A stretch of DNA of 64,000 bases, taken from the NCBI GenBank assembly GCA_033977485.1, contig CM066997.1, positions 81,128,634 to 81,192,633 on the forward strand, given 5' to 3'. The position numbers and the translations under genes were made by a program. The notes below the pieces were generated by a model. It was not told where the DNA came from, made no database searches, and worked only from the letters and a program-made list of their open reading frames with translations. The DNA comes from Hydrangea macrophylla. Its lineage: Eukaryota; Streptophyta; Magnoliopsida; Cornales; Hydrangeaceae. Shown piece after piece: positions 11,982-22,976 of the stretch. Position 1 is the stretch's first letter. Every line of letters begins with the position of its first letter.

Positions 11982-14183
11982 CACGTTGTGGACACGCGGG
12001 CTTCCACCACTCGCTTGTTTTTGTTTGAAATTTGATTTGGATCAAAGAAAGAAAACGGTATGTTGAAAACAGATACAGAGTCGCCACTTGGTCTTTAAGG
12101 AACCAAGAAACCTAATTTTGACTCATCCAAATGGATAAAGGGCACCGGCCCTTCATAACCAAAGAACTTGGCTCGGGATTTTGGTACGAGAGAGGAAGGA
12201 GCCTTTGTCGCGGCTAAAATACCATCAACTCGCCCCATCTTTCGACGGGCCTCAATTAGCATCCAAATAATCATCTTATACTATGCATGGTTCGACAATT
12301 AATACTATGATAGTATATTACATCACATAAGAAAATTTGAAATAGAAAATCAAAAGATAAGATATCATTCACAAGATCTAAGCCAAATATCACACAATGT
12401 AAAGTGAAAAATCTCACAAATAAACCTAGGAAAAATCTTCTAATCATGTATCAAGTAATTAAGTTTCCCTAATCTAAAGGGTACATGAATTGTTCTTGAA
12501 ACAAAATAATCAAAGAAATCAAAATATGCTTAGCAAGTTAGTATGATACATGTTAATCTTTGATAAAAGAAGATCTCTCAATCCCCGGGACGGATGAGAA
12601 AGGAGGATTAGATTGAGGGGAAGCATGAACGTGTGATCATGATCATTTCTTATAATCTTCTTAGATTAGGACTCGCAAAAGCCCCAAATCTTGCATGAAT
12701 GCAATGTATGATCCTAAAATGTGCAAAGGTTGTAGTGTGTTTGTGTACATGGTCTTTCTAAAGCGACTTAAAAGTCTAGAGAATGAATGAATGTATGAAT
12801 GAAATCATCATGGGATATGTACAAATGTAGTATGAACTACTTCCTAAGACATGAGCCAATTTGGAATGCATGTAAGCATCAAATCAAAGAATAAAAGTTA
12901 GAATGTGCTTGCTGTGAATAGTGGACAGAACAGTAATATGATCTTTTAGAAATTGAAAAGAGGGGTTAGAAATGTTTTCAATGCATGATTTTTTATGGAG
13001 ATCTTCCTTATTGTGTCTCGAACACAACCCAAAAAGCCAATCTTTAATAACTATCACAGATTGAGAGAAATCATATAAAAAATATTGGTCACTCAGAAAC
13101 AGAGTCCGTACTATCGACTGAAATGTTGAAACATCTTAGAAAATGAAAACGAATGATCTAGAGGCCCATTTTATACAGAAAGTTCCCTAAGACATTGAAG
13201 TTTAAGGGAAAAATAAGTTGGGACCACCCCTGTTGGAGAAAATATCTGAAAAATAAGTTGGAAGTCAACCAAGCTGCTGTGACAGCAGAGGCAGAATGTC
13301 TGGAAGGAATGTTTGGATCCAAATGGACCATTTTCAAGTATTTTCAAGCCAAACCAAAAATCATGGGTGTTCTCTAGTGAGTTAGGAAGACTTTCCAAGT
13401 GGCCTTGCATCCATACATTGAGTAGTGAGCTCTAAAGAAATCTTTAAACTCAGATCACTCACTATTTTGACTCACTATTTTAAAGATTTTGGGAAAAACT
13501 AGAGTTTTCTTTATTGAGATCAAAATGAGGGGATTTAAGAGGGGTTTTGAAATAGAGGTTTTGAAAGTATATTTTCAATACTCAATTAAGATTATTTCCA
13601 CTTAAAATTTCAATCATCAAGAACCTCCAAGATTGTTGGAGAGATTTATTTTCATATTTGAACATAACTTCAAGGATACCTTGGAGGTAGTGAAGTTATG
13701 ATCATCATCTATCAAACATGTTTTTGAGGTCAAGAGCTACTATCCATAAGGATTCACTCACCTCAAACTTCATGTCATCATCTAGATGATGATGATGAAC
13801 TAGTAAGTAAATAAAGAAAATCAAAAAAAAAAGAAATGAGGTAAGAAGAGATGAACATTATGTATAAGCAAGTAGATAGCAATCAATAGATGATATTCAT
13901 GATGTATTGAACTTGTAGTTTGGTGTTTCACTCATGTATGATGATATTGGACATGGAAGAAGCTTCCTCTCTCTTAAATGCTCACTAAAATGGTGGTTGG
14001 GTGTATTGAATGTTGAAGTAAATAGGAGTAATGAAGTAAAAATAAAGTTTAGAACTCACTTTTGTTTTGAAAATCAAAGAAGAAAGCTTCTTTTCTCTAT
14101 ATTCTAACCTTATCTCTACAACTTTCTCTCCCAAACTTTTCAAAGCTTACATTTGACACCCCCCAAATGAGAAGCCAAGGGGG

Positions 14184-14194
14184 GTTTATATAGG
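14184..14194 (-). promoter_or_regulatory. Probable TATA box of the solo LTR
   Basis: On the minus strand the sequence reads CCTATATAAACC, a typical LTR-retrotransposon TATA context. It lies about 1.03 kb from the LTR start at 15219, which agrees with the minus orientation. Confidence 0.5.
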
Positions 14195-14699
14195 CCAACT
14201 TGGGATGGTTTTGGGGTTTTAGAAGTGTTCCCATTGGCTCCAAACATCTGAAAATATAGAACTACGTCGTTTTGGTTTTAATTAATCAAAATGGGACCCC
14301 CAAAAAAATTTGCAAAAACATACTGTTCCGGAGGAGAGTGCCGCGGTGGCACTGCTCCTCAATCTTCTGGATAATCCCATTTAGGCCCCCAGAGGTTCCG
14401 GTATTCGCGAAAAGGCCCTATTTCGTCCAAAATTCACAGAAAATGCGTACGAACTCCAAATTGAGGTTGTGATATACCGTTGGAAAGGTAATGGAGTCTA
14501 TTTTACATAAAAAAAAAGTTCGGGGATATGTCACTTTGAAAAGTTTTGCGGTATTTGTGATAAAAGCCGATTTGATCGCCTATTTCGACTTCGAAAATTC
14601 ACAATAAAATCGTTTTAAATCCAAAAATTACGTGTGATATACCGTTGGAAACTATTGACCTCTAGTATCCATGAAAAATATTTGAAAATTGTTACGGTG

Positions 14700-15050
14700 C
14701 TCCGGTTCTAAAGTCAAACTTTGGTCAAACTGGTCAAACCTGGGGTTCCCGGGAAGTTCTGGAAACCTCTGGGAGCTCCCAAGAGTTGACGATTTCGCTC
14801 GATTTTCTTTTAAAACTCATTTTAATACTTTTCATATCATCTAGAATGATTCTGGCGAATTTGGACGATTTCGGTCAAATTTGGTCAAACATTGGTCAAA
14901 CCTGGTCAAACCTTGGTCAAACTGGTCAACGGGGACTTTCCGGGAACTTTCGGGTCTTCCAGGGGGTCTCTGGGAGTTGACGATTTCATTCGATTTTACT
15001 TAAAAACTCATTTTATCATTTTTCTTACGACGTAGCGTGTTTCCAGAACT
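14700..15050. repeat. Short direct repeats in the solo LTR
   Basis: GAGTTGACGATTTC plus about 40 following bases occurs at 14783 and again at 14974, a period of about 191 bp. A cluster of (T/C)TGGTCAAAC units lies at about 14709-14930. A second pair, GATATACCGTTGGAAA, is at about 14471 and 14636. Such internal reiteration is common in long Tat LTRs. Confidence 0.7.
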
Positions 15051-15224
15051 TTTGGTCCAAATCTGGGAGCTTTTGGGCTTTCAGGGGCATTTTGGTCATT
15101 CCGAGCATTCTGAGAGATAGAACTGACTTCCAGGAGTCCTTTTGAGTCTTTTCGATCATTGTGAACCACCAAGCTATGGGTCTCCTAAATCTGATAGTCG
15201 AAAAAATGGGGTGTCTACACACGT

Positions 15225-16394
15225 CTGGACGGCCCATTGACTATTTAAAAAAAAAATAGGGGTGAATATCATTGACCTCTCCTCTCTTGAAGTATAACCT
15301 AATATCAGAGACCTCTCTCTGGATTTTGAAAATATCAATGATCTCCCTTATTTTTAAAATTTTGTATCAATGAATTCCCTTCTATTCAAGGGGATATCTA
15401 GGATATTTGATTGGGTGGGCTGAAAATACTTATAGTAGTGTGCCAACGGGATTCTTTTGAGTTCTATTTATGCATTTTTTGTGCTAAATTTTTGGATCAA
15501 TTGATAAAAATTTGTACTATATATTTACTTAGGCCAAATGAAAATTTTGTACTATATATGTAGTTATATAAAAATTTTGATTTCATTTATACATATTTAC
15601 TGAATTTTTGCATTATAAATTATATAATGTACCACATATGTAGTTATATAAATATATTTATCAAAACCAAAAAAAAAAAAAAAAGGATTGGGCTAGAAAA
15701 AGTGGGGGCTGTGGGCTGATGAGATTAGAACTTAGTAAACAAAAATTTTCGTTTAAAGGACTGGACTAAGGAATAGTTTGGCCCCAGGTGGTTTTTGAAA
15801 AGTAACGTATGAAATTTATTATTAAGTTGTTTGATAATTTTATACAAGTGACTATTGGTCTTAAAAAACCATCACGAAACCAAAAAGCAACCTTGAGCTT
15901 TTAAAAGCTTCCCCCCAAAAAATCCTAAATTTAATTTTTGCAAAGCTTATAAATTAATTACCAAATGAATTAACATGAAATTATGATTTAAAAAAGGAGA
16001 AGCACCAAAATAGAGACCAAACTAAGCCTAACTGTGGGGCTTTTTAATAGATTGGGCTAATGAGTATCTATATGTTGGGTTGGGCTAAACGACAAGTAAA
16101 TTTTTTTTTTTTTTGGAAAAGTCTACCTGGGCTATAGCCCAAGTGAGCCTAGGATTGTATACGCCCTTACTTCCATTAACAACAATGAACACAAATTGAT
16201 GAAATCTTGTGATGTAGCAAATTTTTTAACTGAAATGACACTGTTACTCTTATTTTTTGACTAATTAACATAAATAAACTGATAGGCTTGTTTGAAATGA
16301 CACAAGTTCTCTTATATTAGATATTTTATTTTATAAATATGTCATCTTTGAAGTTTTTTTTTTTATTTAAAAAGAAGTACTATTGTATTTTGGG
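15225..16394. other. AT-rich intergenic spacer
   Basis: No ORF, RNA gene or element termini found. It contains homopolymer A runs (for example 15668-15684) and T runs (16100-16115). Near 15260-15420 there is text related to the palindromic arms described at 16395 and 18270-18700 (phrases such as ATCATTGACCTCTC). Confidence 0.55.
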
Positions 16395-16615
16395 TAAGTA
16401 TCACCTTCCTCCCTCGAGGTTTGGCATAATAACACTTGCCTCCCCTAACATTTCACGAGTAATACTTACCTCTTGTATTTTCGAATCTTAATAACATTAC
16501 CTCCCTTCCGTTTAGTGACCGTTAGAACAACTAACGTATAATGATGACATCAGTTAAAATATTTCAATAATACCTTAAGTGCCCTTCCACCCTCCTCCCA
16601 TTCTTGTCTCTCTAT

Positions 16616-16906
16616 TAGGGCCGAACCAGAGACAATTCGGCGAAGCAATCGCATGGGGCCTCGATTTTAGGCCTCATTTTTAGGCCTATTTTTTTCCCCC
16701 CTAATTTCTTCCTAATTTTTATTAAACTTATCAATTTTAGGCCTATTTTTTCCTAATTTCTATGAAACTTATCATTTTTAGGCGTATTTTCTTCTAATTT
16801 TCTCCTAATTTTAATGAAACTTAGTATAAAGGCCTCATTTTTTTTGGCCCCTTTAAAAATTTGCTTGAGGTCTCGGACAATTGTTGTCATCTTAGGACCG
16901 GCCCTG
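16616..16906. mobile_element. hAT-type MITE
   Basis: A 291-bp element has imperfect terminal inverted repeats (TAGGGCCGAACC... against CAGGGCCGGTCC... on the other strand). A perfect 8-bp duplication CTCTCTAT flanks it at 16608-16615 and 16907-16914. The 8-bp duplication and the CAGGGCCGG terminus are hAT traits. It has no coding capacity. Confidence 0.82.
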
Positions 16907-16970
16907 CTCTCTATGTGTGTTTGTATATAGAAAAACTCTGCTCAGCACAAAAAATAAAAAATAAATACTA

Positions 16971-17014
<44 letters not shown>
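16971..17014. repeat. (AAT)n microsatellite
   Basis: About 14 uninterrupted AAT units. Confidence 0.95.
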
Positions 17015-17015
<1 letters not shown>

Positions 17016-17045
17016 GTAGACAAAAATATAAATATAAGAATAAAT

Positions 17046-17219
17046 GAGTAATACTTGGGGCACAACCTTCATACAACTTTCATACAACTTTCCTAAAAGA
17101 TGTATCTATCTCTTTCCTATGTCACTGTGGGGTCCAGTGATATCACAGGAGAGAGATAGACACATTTTTTGAGGAGATTATATGAAAATTGTATGAAGAT
17201 TGTCTCCCAAATATTACTC
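17046..17219. mobile_element. MITE with GAGTAATACTTGGGG ends
   Basis: About 174 bp with terminal inverted repeats (GAGTAATACTTGGGG at the left, CCCAAATATTACTC at the right) and an inner palindrome around TATCTCT...AGAGATAG. It belongs to the same family as the nested pair at 18731-19099. TAAAT flanks both sides, embedded in a longer repeat AAATATAAATATAAGAA at 17024-17040 and 17221-17237, so the true target duplication is unclear. Confidence 0.7.
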
Positions 17220-17820
17220 TAAATATAAATATAAGAAAGCCTATCCCTGTCAGAGTTTGTATCTCTACAAACGGACGTTAGATTGATAATGCAATTGTGG
17301 AGCCCACTATCAGAACAAAACAAAACAAAAGAAAATTCGTGGCCTTACTCAACAGCCAAAGCCGCATAATTCAACGTCTTCAAAATGTAATTGTAATGGC
17401 ATACTTACAATTCATACCCATATTCAAATGATTTTGAGGTTTATTAATAGTAATGGTGAAGATTCACAGTTCCTCTCTAAAAATTAGACCCAATTATCAA
17501 GTAACAGAGCTCTATTCCTGTTTTCCTCTCTAAAAATTAGACCTAATTATCACATTACAAAGTCTTATTCACGTTTCTCTCTCTGAAAATTAGACCCAAT
17601 TATCAAATCACATAGATATATAATATATAGACACACACATATATATACAGGGTGGGATGTTCAGATGTTGGGTGAGGGTGAACCATCGGAGATTCGGGGC
17701 CTCAGGCTGGCTGGATGAGGTGAAAGAACCATTTTCTTTCTTCTTCCCTCTTTCTTTTCTCTAAAAACCGGGTCCAAAAGAATGCCGTTGCGGTATCTGA
17801 CGCCACCGCTCGTGGTGGTG
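17220..17820. other. AT-rich spacer
   Basis: No gene seen. The phrase TCTCTAAAAATTAGACC(C/T)AATTATCA occurs three times (about 17475, 17527 and 17582, the last slightly changed), giving a short local direct repeat of about 53 bp spacing. Confidence 0.5.
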
Positions 17821-18080
17821 GCTAATGTTTTTTCAATTTCTAATGAGTTTATTGATCATCTGGTACATGATGGGATCCTGTCAAAGTTGACTACACTATG
17901 CCCGTCTCAGCAGAATGGTGTAGCAGAAGGAAAGAACCGAACCATTTTAAACATGACTAGATCGATGATGAGTTATTCGGAGTTGCCATTGTTCCTTTGG
18001 GGGTACACTTTGAAAACCGCATCGTACATACTAAATCATGTTCCAAGCAAATTTGTCCCTAAGACACCTCGGGAGTTATA
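17821..18080 (+). pseudogene. Ty1/copia integrase fragment
   Basis: The frame reads [18 protein letters not shown]...[33 protein letters not shown] and ends [12 protein letters not shown]. This is the integrase catalytic core around the third acidic residue (Glu of NGVAE). The segments before and after are missing, and no LTRs are found nearby. It is a stray relic that differs from the copia element at 4125-9326. The first codons of the open frame (from 17782) do not look like integrase. Confidence 0.85.
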
Positions 18081-18491
18081 GAGTTGGCGTAAGTCTTCTT
18101 TATAACATTTTCGTATTTAGGGATGTCCGGCAAATGTACTAAAAGGAAATATCAACAAGTTAGAGACACGATCAGAAGTATGTTACTTCGTGAGTTATCC
18201 AAACACCACCTAAATATTTGTAATACTTAAAAAGTTTTGTATTTGTAACTCTAATGTGTGATTATGTCATTAATATTGTATTACCATGTAAGTAGAGAGA
18301 ACAACATAGAGGAGGGAGAAAGAGTTTGGGTTTGACTTTAGACTTAAATATATAAATATTTTAACTACAACGTCCGTTTTTAGACAAACTCTTACAGGGA
18401 AGGTCAGTGTTGCTCCAAAAATGTGAAGAGAGGTAAATGTTATTAGGCCAAACCTCAAGAGAGGGAGGTGATATTTAACCTCGTATTTTTT

Positions 18492-18651
18492 AAAGTATCA
18501 ACTTTTGATATTTATTTTATAATATATAAAGTGAGGGCAATGTGGTAACTTCAAGTGTTCCAACTAACACCAAAGTATCAACTTTTGATATTTATTTTAT
18601 AATATATAAAGTGAGGGCAATGTTGTAACTTCAAGTGTTCCAACTAACACC
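18492..18651. repeat. 80-bp tandem duplication
   Basis: 18492-18571 and 18572-18651 are adjacent copies that differ at about one base (GTGGT against GTTGT). The near identity implies a recent local duplication. Confidence 0.92.
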
Positions 18652-18730
18652 GTTAATTGGTTGTCACTAAGAAGGGAGGTTATTGATATTATTCAAAACC
18701 CATAAGAGATCTCTGATATTATTAGGTCAT

Positions 18731-19099
18731 GAGTAAAACTTGGGACACAACCAAATACACAACTTTTGGTACACAACCCAATTAAGAGTAATACTTGGGG
18801 CACAACTAAAGCCACAACTTTTTTTGCACAACCTTCATTTTGTGTCTATCTCTCTCTTGATGGGTCCCACAGTGTCAGTGACCCCACAGTGCCCACTAGG
18901 AGAGAGATAGACACAAAATAAAGATTGTGCAAAAAAGGTTGTGACTTTGGTTGTGCCCCAATTATTATCCCCCAATTAATGTGTCTATCTCTCTCCTATG
19001 ATGTCATTGGACCCCACAATGACACAAGAGAGAGATAGACACATTAATTAGATTGTGTCCCAAAAGTTGTGAGTTTGGTTGTATCCCAAGTATTACTCG
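18731..19099. mobile_element. Outer MITE, interrupted by a second copy
   Basis: Ends are GAGTAAAACTTGGGACAC and its inverse ...CCCAAGTATTACTC. TAGGTCAT flanks both sides (18723-18730 and 19100-19107), an 8-bp match that extends to 9 positions with one mismatch. With the inner element removed it is about 175 bp and largely self-complementary. Confidence 0.78.
18786..18970. mobile_element. Inner MITE nested in the outer one
   Basis: A 185-bp palindromic element (GAGTAATACTTGGGGCAC...GTGCCCCAATTATTATC) is flanked by a perfect 9-bp duplication CCCAATTAA at 18777-18785 and 18971-18979. The 9-bp target duplication points to Mutator-like (MULE) transposition. It is a relative of its host element. 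Confidence 0.82.
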
Positions 19100-19107
19100 T
19101 AGGTCAT

Positions 19108-19778
19108 ACCTCAGAGGAGTTCGATGATATTTATCCAAAATTTAGTAATAAGGTACTAAGGTATTAAGGAACCACTACAAGTGTTATTCCCCCTCTTGGG
19201 GAGCTATAAGACTCTTAGCCCTTGTTTGGCAGGTCGGATAAAACTATCAGATAGAACATGATAAAACAGGATCATATCGGATAAGTTGTTATGCAGTCCT
19301 GTGTTTAGAACATACTAGATAAAACAGTCGGATAAGTCATATCCTAATCTTGTGTTTAGTCGTGACCAGATATAGTTTCCAGATAATAACTAAATTATTG
19401 ATTTTTAACACTCAAAAAACGGAAAAAGAAAAAAAGCGGACATCTGGAAATTAGAAAAAAGAGATCTTGGAAAAAGTAAATAAAGAAAAGAGAGAGATCT
19501 GAATTTTTTTCTTCCTAAAAAGCAAATCTAAAAAAAAAACAGAGATTTGAAGAAAAAAAATTTGCAGATCTGAGGGAAAAAAAAGGGAATGTCCCACATT
19601 CCCACCTTTCAGGTGTATAAGAGTGTGCCCCAAACATTACTCAATCATTTATGCATGCATTGACAAGTAATATGGGCGTGACTTCAGGAACTGAAATTCA
19701 AAATCCATGTATGATCGCATGCCATGTACTAGAAAGTAGGAACAAATCATTCTGAAAATATTCATCTAATGCTAGGAT
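19108..19778. other. Spacer left of the chromovirus
   Basis: AT- and purine-rich with no gene. A fragment GTGCCCCAAACATTACTCA at about 19625-19643 looks like one end of the MITE family above. Short repeats around CGGATAA and CTTGTGTTTAG occur at 19220-19400. Confidence 0.5.
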
Positions 19779-20670
19779 GGATCTGTAATACCCGTAAAAT
19801 TCTGGTGATAATAAGAAGGGACCCGTATTTTGTTCGTATTAAATTCCAGTGTTTTAGGTCCTTAAATTTCCAGAGACCCGGATATATACGTGTACGCATT
19901 TAATTTTTTTTTTTTTATCCCAGAGACCCGTACATATGTAAGTGCGTATTGATTTTATTACTTAGATCGTAAATTACAATCTCGGACTGACTCGGCACGT
20001 AAATCCGTAATATCTGTATCAAAATTAGACTGTGTAACACGTATTCCTAAGTGACGGCAAACCTACACATAAATGGAAATAGGAATCATTTCCTAAATTG
20101 GTAAATGTACCAACCTAGCCTATAGTTACCTAATGGGTAAAAGCACTACCCAAACCCACCTCCCTAACCCGCCGGATAAACCACCTCCCCACCTAAAACG
20201 CCGGTCACACACCCTCCCCGAGATGCCATTCACATCTCACTCCTCTCAATCACCCTCAACCCTGTCCAAACAGAGATCAAATCTGTGTATATGTGTATAA
20301 TATGTATGTATAGGTATTGTATTATATATCAGGAGCATTGTTAGTTTAGAGGGAGTACCGAGAGTTGAGAGAACTACACACACACCCTCACTTTCCTCTC
20401 TGCCTCACCACCCTCTATACACACACATTCACCCACACACGAGCTGGGAGAAGAGAACAGACGCAGAGAAGACGGAAGAAGAGCTCGCCGGAGATGGAAA
20501 GACGAAGAAGAGGACCCGAAGCTTCTATAGGTAAATCCCACCCCCTCTGTCTCATTCTACATATCTTAAGAGCACCCCACACACGCAGAGACTGCCCTAA
20601 TCAAATCAAACAGAGCCTAAGGCTCCAAATAAGCCCCGGTAGCCATCAAAACTCCCTCGCCTGAGCTCCA

Positions 20671-20678
20671 TATATAAA
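20671..20678 (+). promoter_or_regulatory. Candidate TATA box in the chromovirus LTR
   Basis: TATATAAA in a CTCCATATATAAAACTC context is repeated at the matching place in LTRs 2 and 3 (about 30584 and 41247). GGTAAATC and GGTATGAG donor-like sites lie near 20530 and 20923. The transcription start is not determined from sequence. Confidence 0.4.
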
Positions 20679-21956
20679 ACTCAACCAAACGACCTCAAAC
20701 TTAGATCAAATTGACCCTCATGATCCCCACACACTCCCCTTAGAGCAGCTTCTGATTTGGGAGAAGTTTAGTGGACCATGCAGTCCATTATTCCCGAAAA
20801 ACCCGAAAAGAATAATCGATTCATAGGACCATAAAACGGATGAGCCATGAACCCAGCTCACACTATGTTGTAGAGAGAGCCAAACCGGTCCTAATGGCGT
20901 CGGTCTCATCAATTTTCGTGAAGGTATGAGAGAGATATGAGCGTTTGAAGTTTTCCGACGGTTTCGGGCGTCGCCGGCGGCGAACTGGGCTCGCCGGAGA
21001 AGACGTGACCCGTATAGGGTGCGGGTTATATCGTTTACCCAAATGGGTCGGGTCACGGGTCATGGGCATGGGTTAGTCTGTGTGTGTGTATGGATATTTG
21101 GGTTCGGGTTATAACAAGACATGGATTGCGGGTCGGATCTTTTAAGTTGGGTTGTCCTTAGTGTGTTAATGGGCGACCCGTGGGTACGGATTCGGACCTG
21201 GGTTGACCCACGGGTTTCTACTGATAATTACAATTAGTTTATTTTATATTCTTTATTATTCTGTTAATCTTTCATTAACCTATTTTATATTATTAAGTAT
21301 TCTGTTAATCCAAATATATGTTTTAAAATACTGTTTTAGTAATTATTAATATATATTAACTAAGGTTAGTATATATTAAATCAAGATTAGTATATAAATA
21401 TATTATTTATAATATAATTGGTATTAATAAATATATGTAAATAATTATAAATAATTTTTAAATTAGTTTAAATATCTAAAATAATTCCAATAATGTTATA
21501 AAGTATATTTTAATAAATTGTAACATTATTTTGGATATTATTCTTATATTATGAAAATATGGATTTATATTATATGCTATACTTATTATTTATTGGTTTA
21601 AATAAATGATAAAGTAAATATTTTAAATTTAAAATAATTAGGTAATAAATACCTAATGACCATTTTCAAGTACAGGAAAATTATATTAAATGTTGAGATT
21701 CCTATTTATATGATGAACGCATGTTAGTCAACTATACTCGCATGTTAGTTAGATATTCGTTAACATCCTTGCTTATCATGATCTCATGTTTATACTGCCA
21801 CATGAACATTCATATGAACATAGTCGAGTCATGATGTCAATGTTGACGTCTGCATGGTTAGTCACGGGGATTAACCCAGTCATATTGTTATACACATTGT
21901 GTGGACTGCAGTGGTCCGAGTGGTACCGTCAAGTAAATGGGAACAACGATAAAACT

Positions 21957-22238
21957 GCTATAGGGCCCTGCTAGGCGACGATAGCCAGAGTTTTCATTGA
22001 AATCATTGAAGTTATGCATGGATTGATGATTGATACACTATAGGGCCCTGTTAGGCGACGATAGCAAAGTATCCATCAGAATACAATAGTTACCTTTCAA
22101 ATGCTATAAGGCCCTGCTAGGCGACGATAGCGCTGTAACTATTCTATTCTCTCGGCAAGGTCACGAGGACCTAAGAGTCCAATGATTACACTCTTTTAAA
22201 ACCAAAACTGCTATAGGGCCCTGCTAGGCGACGATAGC
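21957..22238 (+). repeat. Four spaced 29-bp hairpin repeats in LTR 1
   Basis: Copies at 21957-21985, 22037-22065, 22103-22131 and 22210-22238. Each has complementary ends (GCTAT and ATAGC) around AGGGCCCT and GCTAGGCGACG. Spacing is 66-107 bp, start to start. The first copy lies in LTR 2 at 32619-32647 and in LTR 3 at 43285-43313. The last lies at 32872-32900 and 43538-43566. Conservation between LTRs is near complete. Confidence 0.93.
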
Positions 22239-22383
22239 AACGTAATCATTCTACTCTGAGCTAACGGCGTTACACTAGTAATGTAACAAGTCACATGAGT
22301 CGGTTGTGGTGTTCACGGTCGAGTTAAAGTCGAATATATCGATAATGCATTTTGTCATCATTATACATGTCATATGCTCATAA

Positions 22384-22644
22384 ATGTTGTTTCAAGATAT
22401 GTTGTACTTGTATATCCTTATCTGTATTAGGAGTGATCGGTTAAGACGTTCTCACTTAGCTTCAAAAGCTAACGGCTCCTTCCCTGCCCTGGACTTTTTA
22501 CGTCTAGGTTATGATGAGGAGAACTATCAAGGTAACGATGAAGACGAATATCACTATCCTCAGAATGGGAATTATCAGGAAGGTGATCCTGAGGCAGACT
22601 ATCAGGAAGAGCCTGATAACGAAGGTTATGGGTTTGCCAGTTAG
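22384..22644 (+). CDS. Small acidic ORF inside the LTR, unknown
   Basis: An 86-codon frame with a hydrophobic start and an acidic, tyrosine-rich C-terminal half (DEENYQGNDEDEYHYPQ). It is intact in LTR 2 (33046-33306) and LTR 3 (43712-43972), where the last two residues change from AS to DN. I do not recognise it. Conservation across three young LTRs is expected even for non-coding DNA, so coding status is uncertain. It lies downstream of the hairpin repeats and 325 bp before the LTR end. Confidence 0.3.
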   Translation: MLFQDMLYLYILICIRSDRLRRSHLASKANGSFPALDFLRLGYDEENYQGNDEDEYHYPQNGNYQEGDPEADYQEEPDNEGYGFAS

Positions 22645-22976
22645 AAAGAGGACCCTGGCCTATTTCCGCATTAAGACTTCTATTAAGTTTTAATTATCTT
22701 TTGGTTGATGTAATGTTTAAGTGGCGTAAATCGCCCAAACTTATCTTTTGTGGTTTTCATTTGGAACTGCTGTAATAGCTTAAGTAGCAAACACTCTAAG
22801 TTCCCCCATGAATACCATTAGACGCTTTTGCAAATCTCTTACTCTGATCTATATACATTTTGTTAGTATGTTGCACGGACAGGTCAGTTTTATGTAACTC
22901 GTCATTCCCTACGGGTCCAGAAAGAAAATTTTAAATTTTCCCTATTTTTGGCTACTCCGGGGCGTGACAGGATTTT

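Larger units (their letters stand above)
11987..15219 (-). mobile_element. Solo LTR of a Tat/Ogre-type Ty3/gypsy retrotransposon
   Basis: A 3233-bp block is bounded by a perfect 5-bp duplication CACGT at 11982-11986 and 15220-15224. Its ends form the short inverted pair TGTGGACAC...GGTGTCTACA. Read on the minus strand it starts TGTAGACACCCCATTTTTTC, which I recognise as the start of Tat/Ogre-clade LTRs. Near its other end it carries a GTGGCGACTC block (plus-strand GAGTCGCCAC at about 12080), also usual in that clade. There is no internal coding region, PBS or second LTR, so this looks like the product of recombination between the two LTRs of one insertion. A non-autonomous LARD without its internal part would look the same. 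Confidence 0.82.
16395..18480. repeat. Inverted arms of a foldback-like repeat
   Basis: About 200 bp from 16395 (ATCACCTTCCTCCCTCGAGG...) reappears as reverse complement at about 18270-18480 (...GAGAGGGAGGTGATATTTAA), at moderate identity by eye. Between the arms sit a hAT-type MITE, a microsatellite, another MITE and a copia fragment. The arms may be the ends of one large TIR element filled with insertions, or two independent copies of a MITE in opposite orientation. Confidence 0.45.
19784..22969 (+). repeat. Chromovirus LTR 1 (deleted form)
   Basis: 3186 bp, TGTAATACCCG...CGTGACA. It lacks a 747-bp segment present in LTR 2 (31606-32352) and LTR 3. The junction at 21690/21691 carries the microhomology TAAA, so this is a deletion in LTR 1 rather than an insertion in the others. 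It is preceded by the target duplication GGATC. Confidence 0.95.

Noticed and set aside
20365..20664. Open frame starting MRELHTHPHF in LTR 1 and its longer forms in LTRs 2 and 3
   Set aside because: Its length changes from 99 to 153 to 126 codons between near-identical LTRs through single changes, and composition is a low-complexity CA-rich leader. It is not treated as a gene.
21957..22238. Regularly spaced 29-bp repeats resembling a small CRISPR array
   Set aside because: They lie in a plant retrotransposon LTR, spacing is irregular (66-107 bp), spacers are the same in each LTR, and there are no cas genes.
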